Of a stretch of DNA of 64,000 bases, positions 28,902 to 36,612 are shown piece by piece (within the stretch, counting starts at the first letter, position 1; the number at the start of each line of letters is the position of its first letter). Below the pieces are notes generated by a model that was not told the origin of the DNA, searched no databases, and saw only the letters and a program-made list of their open reading frames with translations. Source of the stretch: Pseudoxanthomonas daejeonensis. GTDB taxonomy: Bacteria > Pseudomonadota > Gammaproteobacteria > Xanthomonadales > Xanthomonadaceae. The stretch lies in assembly GCF_010093205.1 (NCBI RefSeq), contig NZ_PDWN01000009.1:124001-188000 (forward strand), given 5' to 3'. Both the position numbers and the translations under genes were made by a program.

Positions 28902-29328
28902 CGATATCCCCTGTTCCGTACTCCGAATGCCGGCCAGGAGCCCGGACGCATGGATGCGTCCGGGCCCGCGGGCATGTCCTCGAGGGAATATCGGCCGCGA
29001 TGTGGCCTTGTTGAGCCGCCATGCGCGCCGCGCGGCCGTGGTGGCCGCGCACACGCAGGCTCTTCGATGTTCCCCCTGTCGCAGGCCCGGCGAACGCGTC
29101 GTGGACGCGCGCGACATGGCAGCGGCGGCGATAGCCTAGCCCGCGGCCGGTGCTGGAAAAGCTCCCGATCAGGACTGGACACGCCAGGCGGAATGTGTTG
29201 CGCGGCGAACGATCACGCCAGCTGGCGCAGGCGGCGTTGGGATCCCGTCGAAGACGCCTCGCCTTGCGCCTCCCATGCCATCGGCTTGCGCGTACGGGCA
29301 CCCGCGCGGGTGCCCGCCACGCCACCGG
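28902..29328. other. Non-coding stretch upstream of the 873-aa gene
   Basis: 427 bp between the 873-aa gene and the stop of the M56 peptidase gene. It holds an 8-bp GC hairpin (GCGCGGCC at 29030-29037 pairing with 29043-29050) and, 13 bp past the M56 stop, a perfect 20-bp palindrome at 29296-29315 (GGGCACCCGC and its complement). The palindrome is well placed to mark the end of the blaI-M56 transcript, although no T-run follows. No recognisable promoter was found. Confidence 0.5.
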
Positions 29329-31419
29329 CTATTGCCGCTGCGGCGACGGCTTCGCCAGCCCCTTCTCCAGCGACTCGGCGATCAGGTTGCGGGTATCGCG
29401 TTCGGCGCGCTGGCTTACCTGGTCCATCTGCTTGCCGAGGCCATCCATCTGCCTGCCCAGTGCTTCCATCGGCAGGGAGGCCTGCTCCATCTGCCGCGAC
29501 AGCGCTTCCATGGGCTGCATGCGCTGCTGGTGGCGTCCGGCCTCCGTTTCGAGCTTCCGCGACTGGGTTTCCATCCGCTTCGACAGCGCTGCCTGCTCGC
29601 GCTCCAGTACCTGCATCTGGTCCTGCAGCTCGGCCTGGCGCCTGACGTCGCGATCAGCGGATGCATCGGCCAGGGCCAGCGAAAGACGGGCCTGGCGCTC
29701 GCCCAGTTCGCCCTGCTCGCGACCCAGCGCTTCAAGCTGGCGGGACACCGCTTCGAAGCCTGGCGGTGGGCCCATGTCGCCCGAAGCCTTCTCCATCTCG
29801 CGGCCGATGGCCTCCATCTTCCTGCCGTGGCCTTCCATGTCCTGGCTGAGCGCGCGCATCCGCTCGCTCAGCACGTCGGCTTCGGCCCATGACTTCCGCA
29901 CGCGCGCCACGGTCGCAGGATCGGTGACCACATAGTCCTTGCCGCCGCGGCGGAACCAGAGGAAGTCACCATCGACCGAGCGGCGCACCGTTTCGATCTG
30001 CGGCATGTCATCGCTGGAGCCGGACATCAGGTAGCCGTCGCTGCCCTTGCGCACCAAAGCGTACGGCTCGCCTTGGGTGCCATGCTGGCGCATGCCGGCG
30101 ATGACCGGTGCAGGCGGTGCGGGAGGCGCAGGCGGCGCCTTGCCCGCACTGGGGGTCGGCGGCGCCGGGGGCGCAGGCGGTGCCTTGAGGGTCGGCGCTA
30201 CCGGCGCTGCCGGCGCTGCCGGCGGCGCGGGCGGCGCGGGCGGCGCCGGAATGGTGGACGCACGCGTTCCCTTCGCGACCGGGGCGGCCTGCGCGGTCGT
30301 CGAAGTGCGCGGCGCAGGCGCGGGTGCGGCGGACGGCGAGGCGAGCACGCCCACGGCGGCGGGCGCCAGGGTGATCGCCGGCGCAACCGACGCCTGCGGA
30401 TCGCGCTGGGCATGGGCGTAGAAGGCCAGGCCGGCGGCAGCCAGTCCGATCAGCGGGAAGACCAGCCGGCCACCGCTGCTGACACGGCCGGGACGGACGA
30501 GGTTTTCGATGCGCGACATGAGGTGTCCTCTGTGGTTGCCGAGCGCGGCAAGTGCGGGTTGCGGGAGCAGGCCAGGCGCGGTGCGTGCGTCTGCCAGGGC
30601 CGCCAGGGCCAGGGCCAGCCGTCGGGGATCGCCCATGGCCTCGGCGGCGATGCGGTCGGCCACGTGCTCGCGTTCGTCACGGATGCGACGCGACAGCCAC
30701 CAGGTGACCGGGTGGTAGAACAGCAATGCTTCGGCCAGCCCTTGCAGCAGGTTGACCAGGTAGTCGTGGCGGCGCACATGCGCCAGCTCGTGCGCCAGCA
30801 GCGCTTCGAGGTAATCCGCCGGCAGGCGGGACAGCAACGACACCGGCAGCAGCACCATCGGCCGCCACCAGCCGACCGCGGCCGGCGTGTCGATCTCGTC
30901 GACCAGGCGCAGGGTGACCGTGCGCCGTACGCCGCAACGTGCCACCAGCGCATCGACCCGCTGCTGCCATTTCTGCTGGATGTGCGGCAGCGGCAGCAAC
31001 GGCAGGCGGTAGACCCACCACACCCCGGCTGCCATGCGCAGCGACAGCGCGCACGCCCCGGCTGCCCACGCGGCGACGATCCAGGGCAGCAGGGCGTCCA
31101 CGCCCCACTCCGCCGGGCCAGCGAGCAGTGCCGGTCCGGCGAATGCCGCCGCCGGCGCCGCGGACAAACCCGCCAGGGGCACCATGTCGGCGGGACCGCC
31201 AGGCGCCATGTCCGCCAGCTCCCAGGCGACCGTGGCCATCGGCAGGAGCACGCAGGCCAGCAGTGCCAGGCATGCCACCGCGTAGCGCAGCTGCGGTCGC
31301 GCGTTGCGCAGCAGTTGCAGCGCAAGCGCCGACAGCAGGCCGATCAGCCCGCCCTGCCAGAGGAAATGCAGCAAGGCCCGGCCCAGCACCGGAACCAGTT
31401 CGGCGATCTGCTCATGCAT
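29329..31419 (-). CDS. M56 (BlaR1-like) membrane metallopeptidase with long coiled-coil C terminus
   Basis: A 696-aa integral membrane sensor-protease of the BlaR1/MecR1 class. Zinc motif HELAH lies at residues 210-214, followed by DEREHVAD with the third-ligand Glu. Membrane helices flank it (about 13-36, 43-65, 108-135, with a further one near 305-322). There is no penicillin-binding domain. The C terminus is a Pro/Ala linker, then a beta segment (GYLMSGSSDDMPQIETVRRS) and about 200 residues of Met/Gln/Glu-rich coiled coil. The family cleaves its partner BlaI repressor after signal sensing. Its start overlaps the blaI stop by 8 bp. The signal is unknown; cell-wall stress is a guess. Confidence 0.9.
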   Translation of the reverse strand: MHEQIAELVPVLGRALLHFLWQGGLIGLLSALALQLLRNARPQLRYAVACLALLACVLLPMATVAWELADMAPGGPADMVPLAGLSAAPAAAFAGPALLAGPAEWGVDALLPWIVAAWAAGACALSLRMAAGVWWVYRLPLLPLPHIQQKWQQRVDALVARCGVRRTVTLRLVDEIDTPAAVGWWRPMVLLPVSLLSRLPADYLEALLAHELAHVRRHDYLVNLLQGLAEALLFYHPVTWWLSRRIRDEREHVADRIAAEAMGDPRRLALALAALADARTAPGLLPQPALAALGNHRGHLMSRIENLVRPGRVSSGGRLVFPLIGLAAAGLAFYAHAQRDPQASVAPAITLAPAAVGVLASPSAAPAPAPRTSTTAQAAPVAKGTRASTIPAPPAPPAPPAAPAAPVAPTLKAPPAPPAPPTPSAGKAPPAPPAPPAPVIAGMRQHGTQGEPYALVRKGSDGYLMSGSSDDMPQIETVRRSVDGDFLWFRRGGKDYVVTDPATVARVRKSWAEADVLSERMRALSQDMEGHGRKMEAIGREMEKASGDMGPPPGFEAVSRQLEALGREQGELGERQARLSLALADASADRDVRRQAELQDQMQVLEREQAALSKRMETQSRKLETEAGRHQQRMQPMEALSRQMEQASLPMEALGRQMDGLGKQMDQVSQRAERDTRNLIAESLEKGLAKPSPQRQ

Positions 31420-31831
31420 GGCCGGTTCCTCCCTGGTCCGCGGGCGGCACTTCGGTTTCCTCGAGCAAGCGCCGGATCTCGTCGCGCTCGCCTTCGCTGA
31501 CGTGCCCCTCCAGCGCCGCCATCACCAGTGCCTTGCCCGAGCCGGAAAACACCTTCTGGATCAGCTCGTCGAGCAGGTTGGTCTGCAGCGCATCGCGAGC
31601 ATGCGCAGCGGCGTAGACATGCGAACGCTGGCTCTCGTCGCGCACCACCAGGCCCTTGCCGTGCATCACCTGCAACAGGCGCAGCACGGTCGCCGGCTGT
31701 ACTTCCGGGCGCTCCACCTGCAGCGCCAGATGCACTTCGCGTGCAGTCGACGGGCCCTGCCGCCAGATCACCCGCAGCAGGTCCAGCTCGGCGGCGGTCG
31801 GCTTCGGGGGTCGGGTATCGGGTCGGGACAT
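31412..31831 (-). CDS. BlaI/MecI-family transcriptional repressor
   Basis: A 139-aa winged-helix repressor (Penicillinase_R family). It begins PTAAELDLLRVIWRQGPSTA, with recognition-helix region VQPATVLRLLQVMHGKGLVV and the C-terminal dimerisation part (NLLDELIQKVFSGSGKALVM). It is the first gene of a two-gene unit with the M56 protease, which in known systems cleaves it to relieve repression. A pair of direct repeats sits in its upstream region and is the likely operator. Confidence 0.93.
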   Translation of the reverse strand: MSRPDTRPPKPTAAELDLLRVIWRQGPSTAREVHLALQVERPEVQPATVLRLLQVMHGKGLVVRDESQRSHVYAAAHARDALQTNLLDELIQKVFSGSGKALVMAALEGHVSEGERDEIRRLLEETEVPPADQGGTGHA

Positions 31832-31881
31832 GGGCAGGCATCCATCGGGCGATGGAGCGATCCTGCACCTTCCAGACAGGA

Positions 31882-31903
31882 TTGTCTAGAACAATTTGTC
31901 TAG
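31882..31903 (-). promoter_or_regulatory. Direct-repeat operator and probable promoter of blaI-M56
   Basis: TTGTCTAG occurs at 31882-31889 and again at 31896-31903, 14 bp apart; on the coding strand the repeat is CTAGACAA. A TTGACC -35-like hexamer abuts the distal repeat on the minus strand and TAGACA/ACAATC lies about 15-17 bp downstream. The repeats therefore overlap the likely polymerase site, as expected for BlaI autorepression. The local AT-rich patch stands out from its surroundings. Confidence 0.6.
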
Positions 31904-31939
31904 GTCAAAAGTCATGGGTCATCGGCCCGGATCCGGCCC

Positions 31940-32896
31940 TCACGCGAGCGCCTGCCCGAGGTCCATCGAAGCGAGCGCGGCGGGTCCGGCCGACGCCAGC
32001 GCCCGACCCAGCCCGCCCATCGCGGCCACGTCATCGAGCGCCTGCTCGTCCAGCGCGCCCAGCAGGCGCGGGGACAGCTGCCACTCCGCTGCCACCAGCC
32101 GCCCGATGCGTGGCGACCAGCGCTGCAATACGTCGGCGACCCTCTCGGGCGGCATGGTTTCCTGTCCGCGGCCGGCCGCTTCGTCGCGCAGGGTCTGCAC
32201 CACGACAATGGCGCCCAGTCCCTGCAGCAGCGCCAGCAGCTGGGCGGCGAAGGCATCCTCCCCTTCCACTTCCCGGGCCACGCGCGCGCCTTCCAGCGCG
32301 GCGTGCTGCGTGTGCTCCCAGATCCGCTCGGGCAGGCGCCCGAACATCCCCCGTTCGGTACGCATCACCGGCTGCATCAGCGCCACCGCCACCAGGCGGC
32401 GAAGGCCTTCGGTGCCGATCAGTGCAACCGCGCGATCGAGGCTTTCAACGGGCGCAGGCTGGATCCGGTACAGGGAGCTGTTCGCCAGCCTGAGCAGCGC
32501 GGCCGCGAGCGCGGGATCACGCGCGATAAGCGCGGCGATGCGCTTGCCGGAGGCTTCATCGTCGTTGAGCGTGCCGAGCAGCTCGGGCAGCAACTGCGGC
32601 CGGCGTGGCAGGCGCTGCGGTTCGGACGCGAAACGCGAGAGCGCGCGTTCCGCCGCGCGCACGACCTCGTCGTCGGTAGCGCCAGGCGCGACCCGGTCAT
32701 GGCCCAGTGCCGACTCCACCAGCGGCAACGCCCACTGGCGTCCGGGGTCGCTGTCGCTGCCATCGACACCCGGCGCCGCATCGGCCGCATGCCCCGCCTG
32801 CGACCGCCCAGGCATTGCCCGGGCGCGCCAGATCCACGCGCACGCTCCACCCGTCAGCGCCATGGCCAGCAGCCCCAAACCGATCCATCCCGACAT
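31940..32896 (-). CDS. HDOD-domain protein with N-terminal membrane anchor
   Basis: A 318-aa protein with one N-terminal hydrophobic helix (residues 3-21, WIGLGLLAMALTGGACAWIW) and an HDOD domain over about 100-300: PELLGTLNDDEASGKRIAAL, DPALAAALLRLANSSLYRIQ and DRAVALIGTEGLRRLVAVAL. HDOD proteins are signalling or scaffold proteins linked to c-di-GMP and motility in this group, with no HD metal site. ATG 32896 is chosen since GGGGGA precedes it at good distance. It reads alone; neighbours share its strand. Confidence 0.88.
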   Translation of the reverse strand: MSGWIGLGLLAMALTGGACAWIWRARAMPGRSQAGHAADAAPGVDGSDSDPGRQWALPLVESALGHDRVAPGATDDEVVRAAERALSRFASEPQRLPRRPQLLPELLGTLNDDEASGKRIAALIARDPALAAALLRLANSSLYRIQPAPVESLDRAVALIGTEGLRRLVAVALMQPVMRTERGMFGRLPERIWEHTQHAALEGARVAREVEGEDAFAAQLLALLQGLGAIVVVQTLRDEAAGRGQETMPPERVADVLQRWSPRIGRLVAAEWQLSPRLLGALDEQALDDVAAMGGLGRALASAGPAALASMDLGQALA

Positions 32897-33060
32897 CCGA
32901 TCCCCCGGAAAAACTGCAAGGCACGCGTGGGCGGCCCGCCGGTCATCGCCGGACAGGCAGCGCACGCGCGCATCCCTTGCGCATTATCCATCACCGCGCG
33001 CTCCCGCAGACCGCTGCCTTTGCGCTGCGGCCAAGGCCGCACCGGCGACGCGTACCGGTC

Positions 33061-33978
33061 TCAGCCGTGCGCCAACGCGTAGTCGATCGCCGCGCACACC
33101 GCCGCGACCTGCGCGTCGTTGCATTGCGCGGCAGTGGCTTTGGGGCTGTCCGGATAGACCTCGGTGGTGGTCACGTACTTCGCACCGCTGATGCCCGCGC
33201 ACAGGCCAAGCGACTTGACCGGATAGTTGATCAGCCCCGGCGCCACCACCGGCGAGCCGATCATCATCCCTTGCGCGTCCGCCGGCGCGATGTGGGTAAT
33301 CCGCTCCACCGCCGCGATGATCGCCTGCTGGAACTGCGGCTGCGGATTCTCGCTGTCGCCGACCAGGTAGAAGCCATCGGGAATGCCATTGGGCTCGAAC
33401 GGCTTGCCGTCCCGTGCCGCCAGCGCCGGCCGGAATTCGGACTCGTCGCTGTCGGTCGTTTCATGCAGGTCGACATGGACCAGCACCCGACCCTGCAGCG
33501 GCGCCAGCAAGCGCATCAAGGCGATGGATTCGAGCGCGGCGCCGTGCTCGCCGAAGGACCGGTTCGGATCCACCGCCGCCGGGTTCCAGCGCTGGACGTG
33601 CTCGTAGGCCCAGGGACTGACGCAGGGCACCACCAGCAGGTTGATCCGTCCCTCGTAGGCGCTGCCGCAGTCGGCGGCGAACTTGAGCGCGCCATGCACC
33701 CCGCTGGTCTCGTAGCCGTGCACGCCTCCGGTCACCAGCGCGACCGGGCGCGCATGGTCCCAGTCGCAGCCGTGCAGGGCGACCAGCGGATAGAAGTCGG
33801 GCGCGTAGTCGAGCTCGCCATAGGCCTGCACGTCCCAATGGGCGTGCAACCGGGCCAACGGATCGAGCACGTCCTCGGCATAACTGCGCTGGCGGCGCTG
33901 CTGCGCCCGCCAGGCGGACCGCTCGGCCTCGCCCCAGGGCTGGCCGGGAACGCCGATCGGATGGAAACGCTCGATCAT
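33061..33978 (-). CDS. M14-family metallocarboxypeptidase-like protein
   Basis: A 305-aa zinc-peptidase-fold protein without signal peptide, so cytosolic. TGGVHGYETSGVHGALKFAA carries the HxxE zinc pair, and HVDLHETTDSDESEFRP carries the third zinc ligand His and acidic residues. This is the layout of M14 / aspartoacylase-like enzymes, which cleave C-terminal or acyl-amino acid bonds; the substrate cannot be read from sequence. ATG 33978 follows GGGAG on the minus strand. No conserved partner gene lies beside it. Confidence 0.85.
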   Translation of the reverse strand: MIERFHPIGVPGQPWGEAERSAWRAQQRRQRSYAEDVLDPLARLHAHWDVQAYGELDYAPDFYPLVALHGCDWDHARPVALVTGGVHGYETSGVHGALKFAADCGSAYEGRINLLVVPCVSPWAYEHVQRWNPAAVDPNRSFGEHGAALESIALMRLLAPLQGRVLVHVDLHETTDSDESEFRPALAARDGKPFEPNGIPDGFYLVGDSENPQPQFQQAIIAAVERITHIAPADAQGMMIGSPVVAPGLINYPVKSLGLCAGISGAKYVTTTEVYPDSPKATAAQCNDAQVAAVCAAIDYALAHG

Positions 33979-34057
33979 TGGGGGGCTCCCGCATTCGTGA
34001 TGCGGCCACTCTAGCAGCGTGCCGGCGTGCGACCGGCGAGGCATGCCAGCCAGGCCG

Positions 34058-34077
34058 CGGCCGGCTGAAGCCGGCCG
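34058..34077. repeat. Perfect GC inverted repeat upstream of the M14 gene
   Basis: CGGCCGGCT (34058-34066) pairs with AGCCGGCCG (34069-34077) around GA. It is the only clear structure in the 298 bp between the divergent M14 gene (minus) and the small Cys-cluster gene (plus). It could be a regulatory palindrome or an extragenic repeat. Confidence 0.5.
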
Positions 34078-34276
34078 TGCTCCGGCCCTGCTCCGGGCGT
34101 GCCCGCAAGTGGCCTGGACCGGCACCGCTCCGGCCCGGTTCACGCGCATGGAGTAGGATGGACCGGCGTCCCATGGCGCAATCCCCGCGACCCCTCGCCA
34201 CCCGGGCGACGGTGCGCCTCGCTTCTTCATCGATGCCCCACCCGCGCGCAATGCGTGCGGCTCCACCGGATTCCGC

Positions 34277-34630
34277 GTGCCAGGCCACGAAGCCATCACC
34301 GATACCCCCGGGCGCAAGCAATCGCGCCAGGCGGAGCCGTTGTGCAGCCGCTGCGATGCGGTGTGCTGCCGGCTGACCGTGGTGCTGATGCCGGAGGACG
34401 ACCAGGTACCCCGCCACTTCGTCACGCGCAATGCCCAAGGCGTGGAAGTGCTGGCACACAACGAGGAAGGCTGGTGCGCGGCGATCGACCCGCTGCACAT
34501 GCGTTGCTCGATCTATGACGAAAGGCCTTCCATCTGCCGCCGGTTCTCGATGGGCGGGCCCTACTGCCGGGATGTACGCGCCACGTACCGCGACCAGCGG
34601 CTGCGCGGCATCCCCTTGACCCTGTACTGA
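34277..34630 (+). CDS. YkgJ-family cysteine cluster protein
   Basis: A 117-aa protein with the Cys-cluster signature of the YkgJ (CxxCxxxCC) family: CSRCDAVCCRLT near residues 23-34, plus C68, C77, C86 and C97 in CAAIDP, RCSIYDERPSICRRF and YCRDV. The family binds zinc or iron through these Cys; its role is not settled. GTG 34277 is the only start keeping the whole domain, but no strong ribosome-binding site is seen. Confidence 0.85.
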   Translation: MPGHEAITDTPGRKQSRQAEPLCSRCDAVCCRLTVVLMPEDDQVPRHFVTRNAQGVEVLAHNEEGWCAAIDPLHMRCSIYDERPSICRRFSMGGPYCRDVRATYRDQRLRGIPLTLY

Positions 34631-34647
34631 CACGGAGAAGTTTCCAG

Positions 34648-34851
34648 ATGGCGACGCGCAAGCCGATCAAGACCCCGACCGCGTACCGCAAGCCTGCCGG
34701 CGAAAGCTCGAAATCCGGCAACACGCTGACCAGCGAACGCATCTCCGACGACCTGGAAGCCTTCCGCAAGTCCGGAGGTCGCATCGAAGTGCTGGGCACG
34801 ACCCGCGTGCTCACCCGCCTGGACGAGCCGGAAAAGAAGCCGGGCAAATAA
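34648..34851 (+). CDS. Small basic protein of unknown function (67 aa)
   Basis: Not recognised. A 67-aa hydrophilic protein with Lys/Thr/Ser-rich ends and a central amphipathic segment SERISDDLEAFRKSGGRIEV, followed by LGTTRVLTRLDEP. ACACGGAGAAG lies 12-18 bp upstream of the ATG, and it follows the Cys-cluster gene by 17 bp, so both are likely co-transcribed. Confidence 0.7.
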   Translation: MATRKPIKTPTAYRKPAGESSKSGNTLTSERISDDLEAFRKSGGRIEVLGTTRVLTRLDEPEKKPGK

Positions 34852-34884
34852 CCGGCCGGCGCGCGGCGGCGCGACGGCCAGGCG

Positions 34885-36600
34885 TCAGATGCGCGAGGTC
34901 GGCAGCGGCCGCTCGCGGTGCATGAGCGACCATTCGGCGTGTTCGGTCAGCGCGGCCTCGCCCAGCGCGACCAGGATGCGGCGCTTCTCCGCCAGGCCGG
35001 ATGCGCCCTGCAGCAGCCGCTGCGCCGAACCGAATATCCGCTGCATGAACCGGTACTGGCGGACCATTTCCTTGTCGGCCTTCTTGTGCACGTAGGCCTC
35101 GTGCACGCCGGCGGCGATCGAGACGAAGCCCATCGCCGACACCAGCACGTGCTTGAGGTGCGCATCGAACTGGCGCGCGAACAGGGCGAGCACCACGCTC
35201 AGTCCCACGCCCAGCCCGATGCACGCCAGCCCCAGCGACTCGGCGCGATGGTGCAGGCGCCCGCGGCGAAGCGACGCCGACGAGTAGTACGCCAGTTGCC
35301 CGCCTGACGTGGGCGTGCCGATCCATTCGGCGATCACCGCATCCACTTCCGCGGCATCGGCCTGCACCGGCACGCGCATGCCGTCCAGGCTGGCGCCCCG
35401 CATCACGTTGCGGATCCAGCCCAGCTCCACGTCCTGCTTCTGCAGGAAGTTGTCGTGGGCCACGGCCGGCGTGCCGGGCTGCACGATGCCCGCGCGCCGC
35501 CAGTACGACTGCACTCGCAGGCCTTCGGCCAGGGTGCGGTAGTCCAGGTACTTGCGCTGCCATTGGCGACGGCTGGCCAGCGTCGCCACGCCCAGCCCGA
35601 CCAGGAACAGCAGCAGGAAACCGTAGATCACCAGGTCATGGCTGGCGACGTGGGTGTAGGTGAAGAAGGTGAAACCCATCAGCGCCACCAGCACGTAGGT
35701 GATCCACAGCACCCGGGCCACGCGCCGCTGGTAGGTGCGTGCCAGCCAGTCCGCGGCGGCGAAGGTACGCCAGATCGGGCACGCCGAAGCCGCCGGGGAA
35801 GTCGGCGCCTGCCCGGCGATCTGGCGCGCATACTTGCGCGCGTCGATGTTGAACGCCTCCTGCCGGTGGAAGGTCCGCGCGAATGCGGGCGGCAGCGGGA
35901 CTGCGACCTCGCGCCCCTCCTCCGCCACCAGCCAGCGTCCCCGCGTGTCGGCCAGGTCGGGATCGCCCTGGCGCGCCACCGGCAGGTGGTACACCACGTT
36001 CTCCTGGTCCGGGCCGAGCAATGTCGCCGCCGCGTGGCGCCGCTCGGCCTCCCCGTACAGCGAACCATGCAGGTGGTAGCGCACCACCTGCGCGGTGCCG
36101 CCCAGGCGCGTGGATTCCTCGCCGTCCCATAGCGCGAGCAGCACGTGGCAGTGGCTCGACACGAAGATCCCCGCCTGCGCGTACTGCCGGTCGCGTTCCG
36201 GCCCCGGCCCGGCCACCGACGCACGGGTCGTACCCGGCTCCAGCGGCAACTGCATCATTTCAACCCGACCCAGCAGGGCGTCGAACCGCTCCCTGCCCGG
36301 CGCGTCGAAATCCTCGCGGTACAGCTCCAGCGGCAGCGGCAGCGGCGCGATCACGCGCACGCCCAGTTCCAGCGCCACCTCGGCGACGAGCTGGTCGCTG
36401 CCCTCGGCCAGCGATGAAAGCAGCACCAACGGCAGGTTCGGGTGGCGCGACTGCACCTCCTGCAGTCCGGCGCGTACCCGCGCGTGCAACCCCGCAAGGT
36501 CGGCGTCGCGCAACTTGCGGTGGCCGGTAACTCCGACAACGAGGCTGTGGGTGAGCAACGGAGCCTCGTCTGTGTCGGTGTCCGTCATCGGCATCCCCAT
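34885..36600 (-). CDS. SLOG-SLATT membrane protein, candidate ligand-gated effector
   Basis: A 571-aa fusion. The N-terminal SLOG (LOG-like Rossmann) domain has VVGVTGHRKLRD (21-32), LLSSLAEGSDQLVAEVALEL (60-79) and SSHCHVLLALWDG (148-160), the glycine and acidic pattern used by this superfamily to bind nucleotide-derived ligands. The C-terminal half has paired membrane helices near 297-317 and 323-342 with the YRTLAEGLRVQSYWRRAG motif (355-371) typical of SLATT, and a second pair near 457-476 and 486-503. SLATT domains are predicted membrane pores or anchors in conflict systems. It starts 12 bp after the TIR gene stop; the third in-frame codon (ATG 36594) has better spacing from GGGAAG and may be the true start. 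Confidence 0.85.
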   Translation of the reverse strand: MGMPMTDTDTDEAPLLTHSLVVGVTGHRKLRDADLAGLHARVRAGLQEVQSRHPNLPLVLLSSLAEGSDQLVAEVALELGVRVIAPLPLPLELYREDFDAPGRERFDALLGRVEMMQLPLEPGTTRASVAGPGPERDRQYAQAGIFVSSHCHVLLALWDGEESTRLGGTAQVVRYHLHGSLYGEAERRHAAATLLGPDQENVVYHLPVARQGDPDLADTRGRWLVAEEGREVAVPLPPAFARTFHRQEAFNIDARKYARQIAGQAPTSPAASACPIWRTFAAADWLARTYQRRVARVLWITYVLVALMGFTFFTYTHVASHDLVIYGFLLLFLVGLGVATLASRRQWQRKYLDYRTLAEGLRVQSYWRRAGIVQPGTPAVAHDNFLQKQDVELGWIRNVMRGASLDGMRVPVQADAAEVDAVIAEWIGTPTSGGQLAYYSSASLRRGRLHHRAESLGLACIGLGVGLSVVLALFARQFDAHLKHVLVSAMGFVSIAAGVHEAYVHKKADKEMVRQYRFMQRIFGSAQRLLQGASGLAEKRRILVALGEAALTEHAEWSLMHRERPLPTSRI

Positions 36601-36612
36601 TCTTCCCGCGCC

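Noticed and set aside
28902-29117. N-terminal extension of the 873-aa protein
   Set aside because: The 72-codon extension is Arg/Ala-rich; the internal ATG has a good ribosome-binding site and opens a signal peptide.
24744-29645. A 1633-codon open frame on the plus strand
   Set aside because: It runs over cheA and the antisense strand of two convincing secreted-protein genes; it is Arg/Pro/Gly-rich with no domain, as expected from third-position GC bias.
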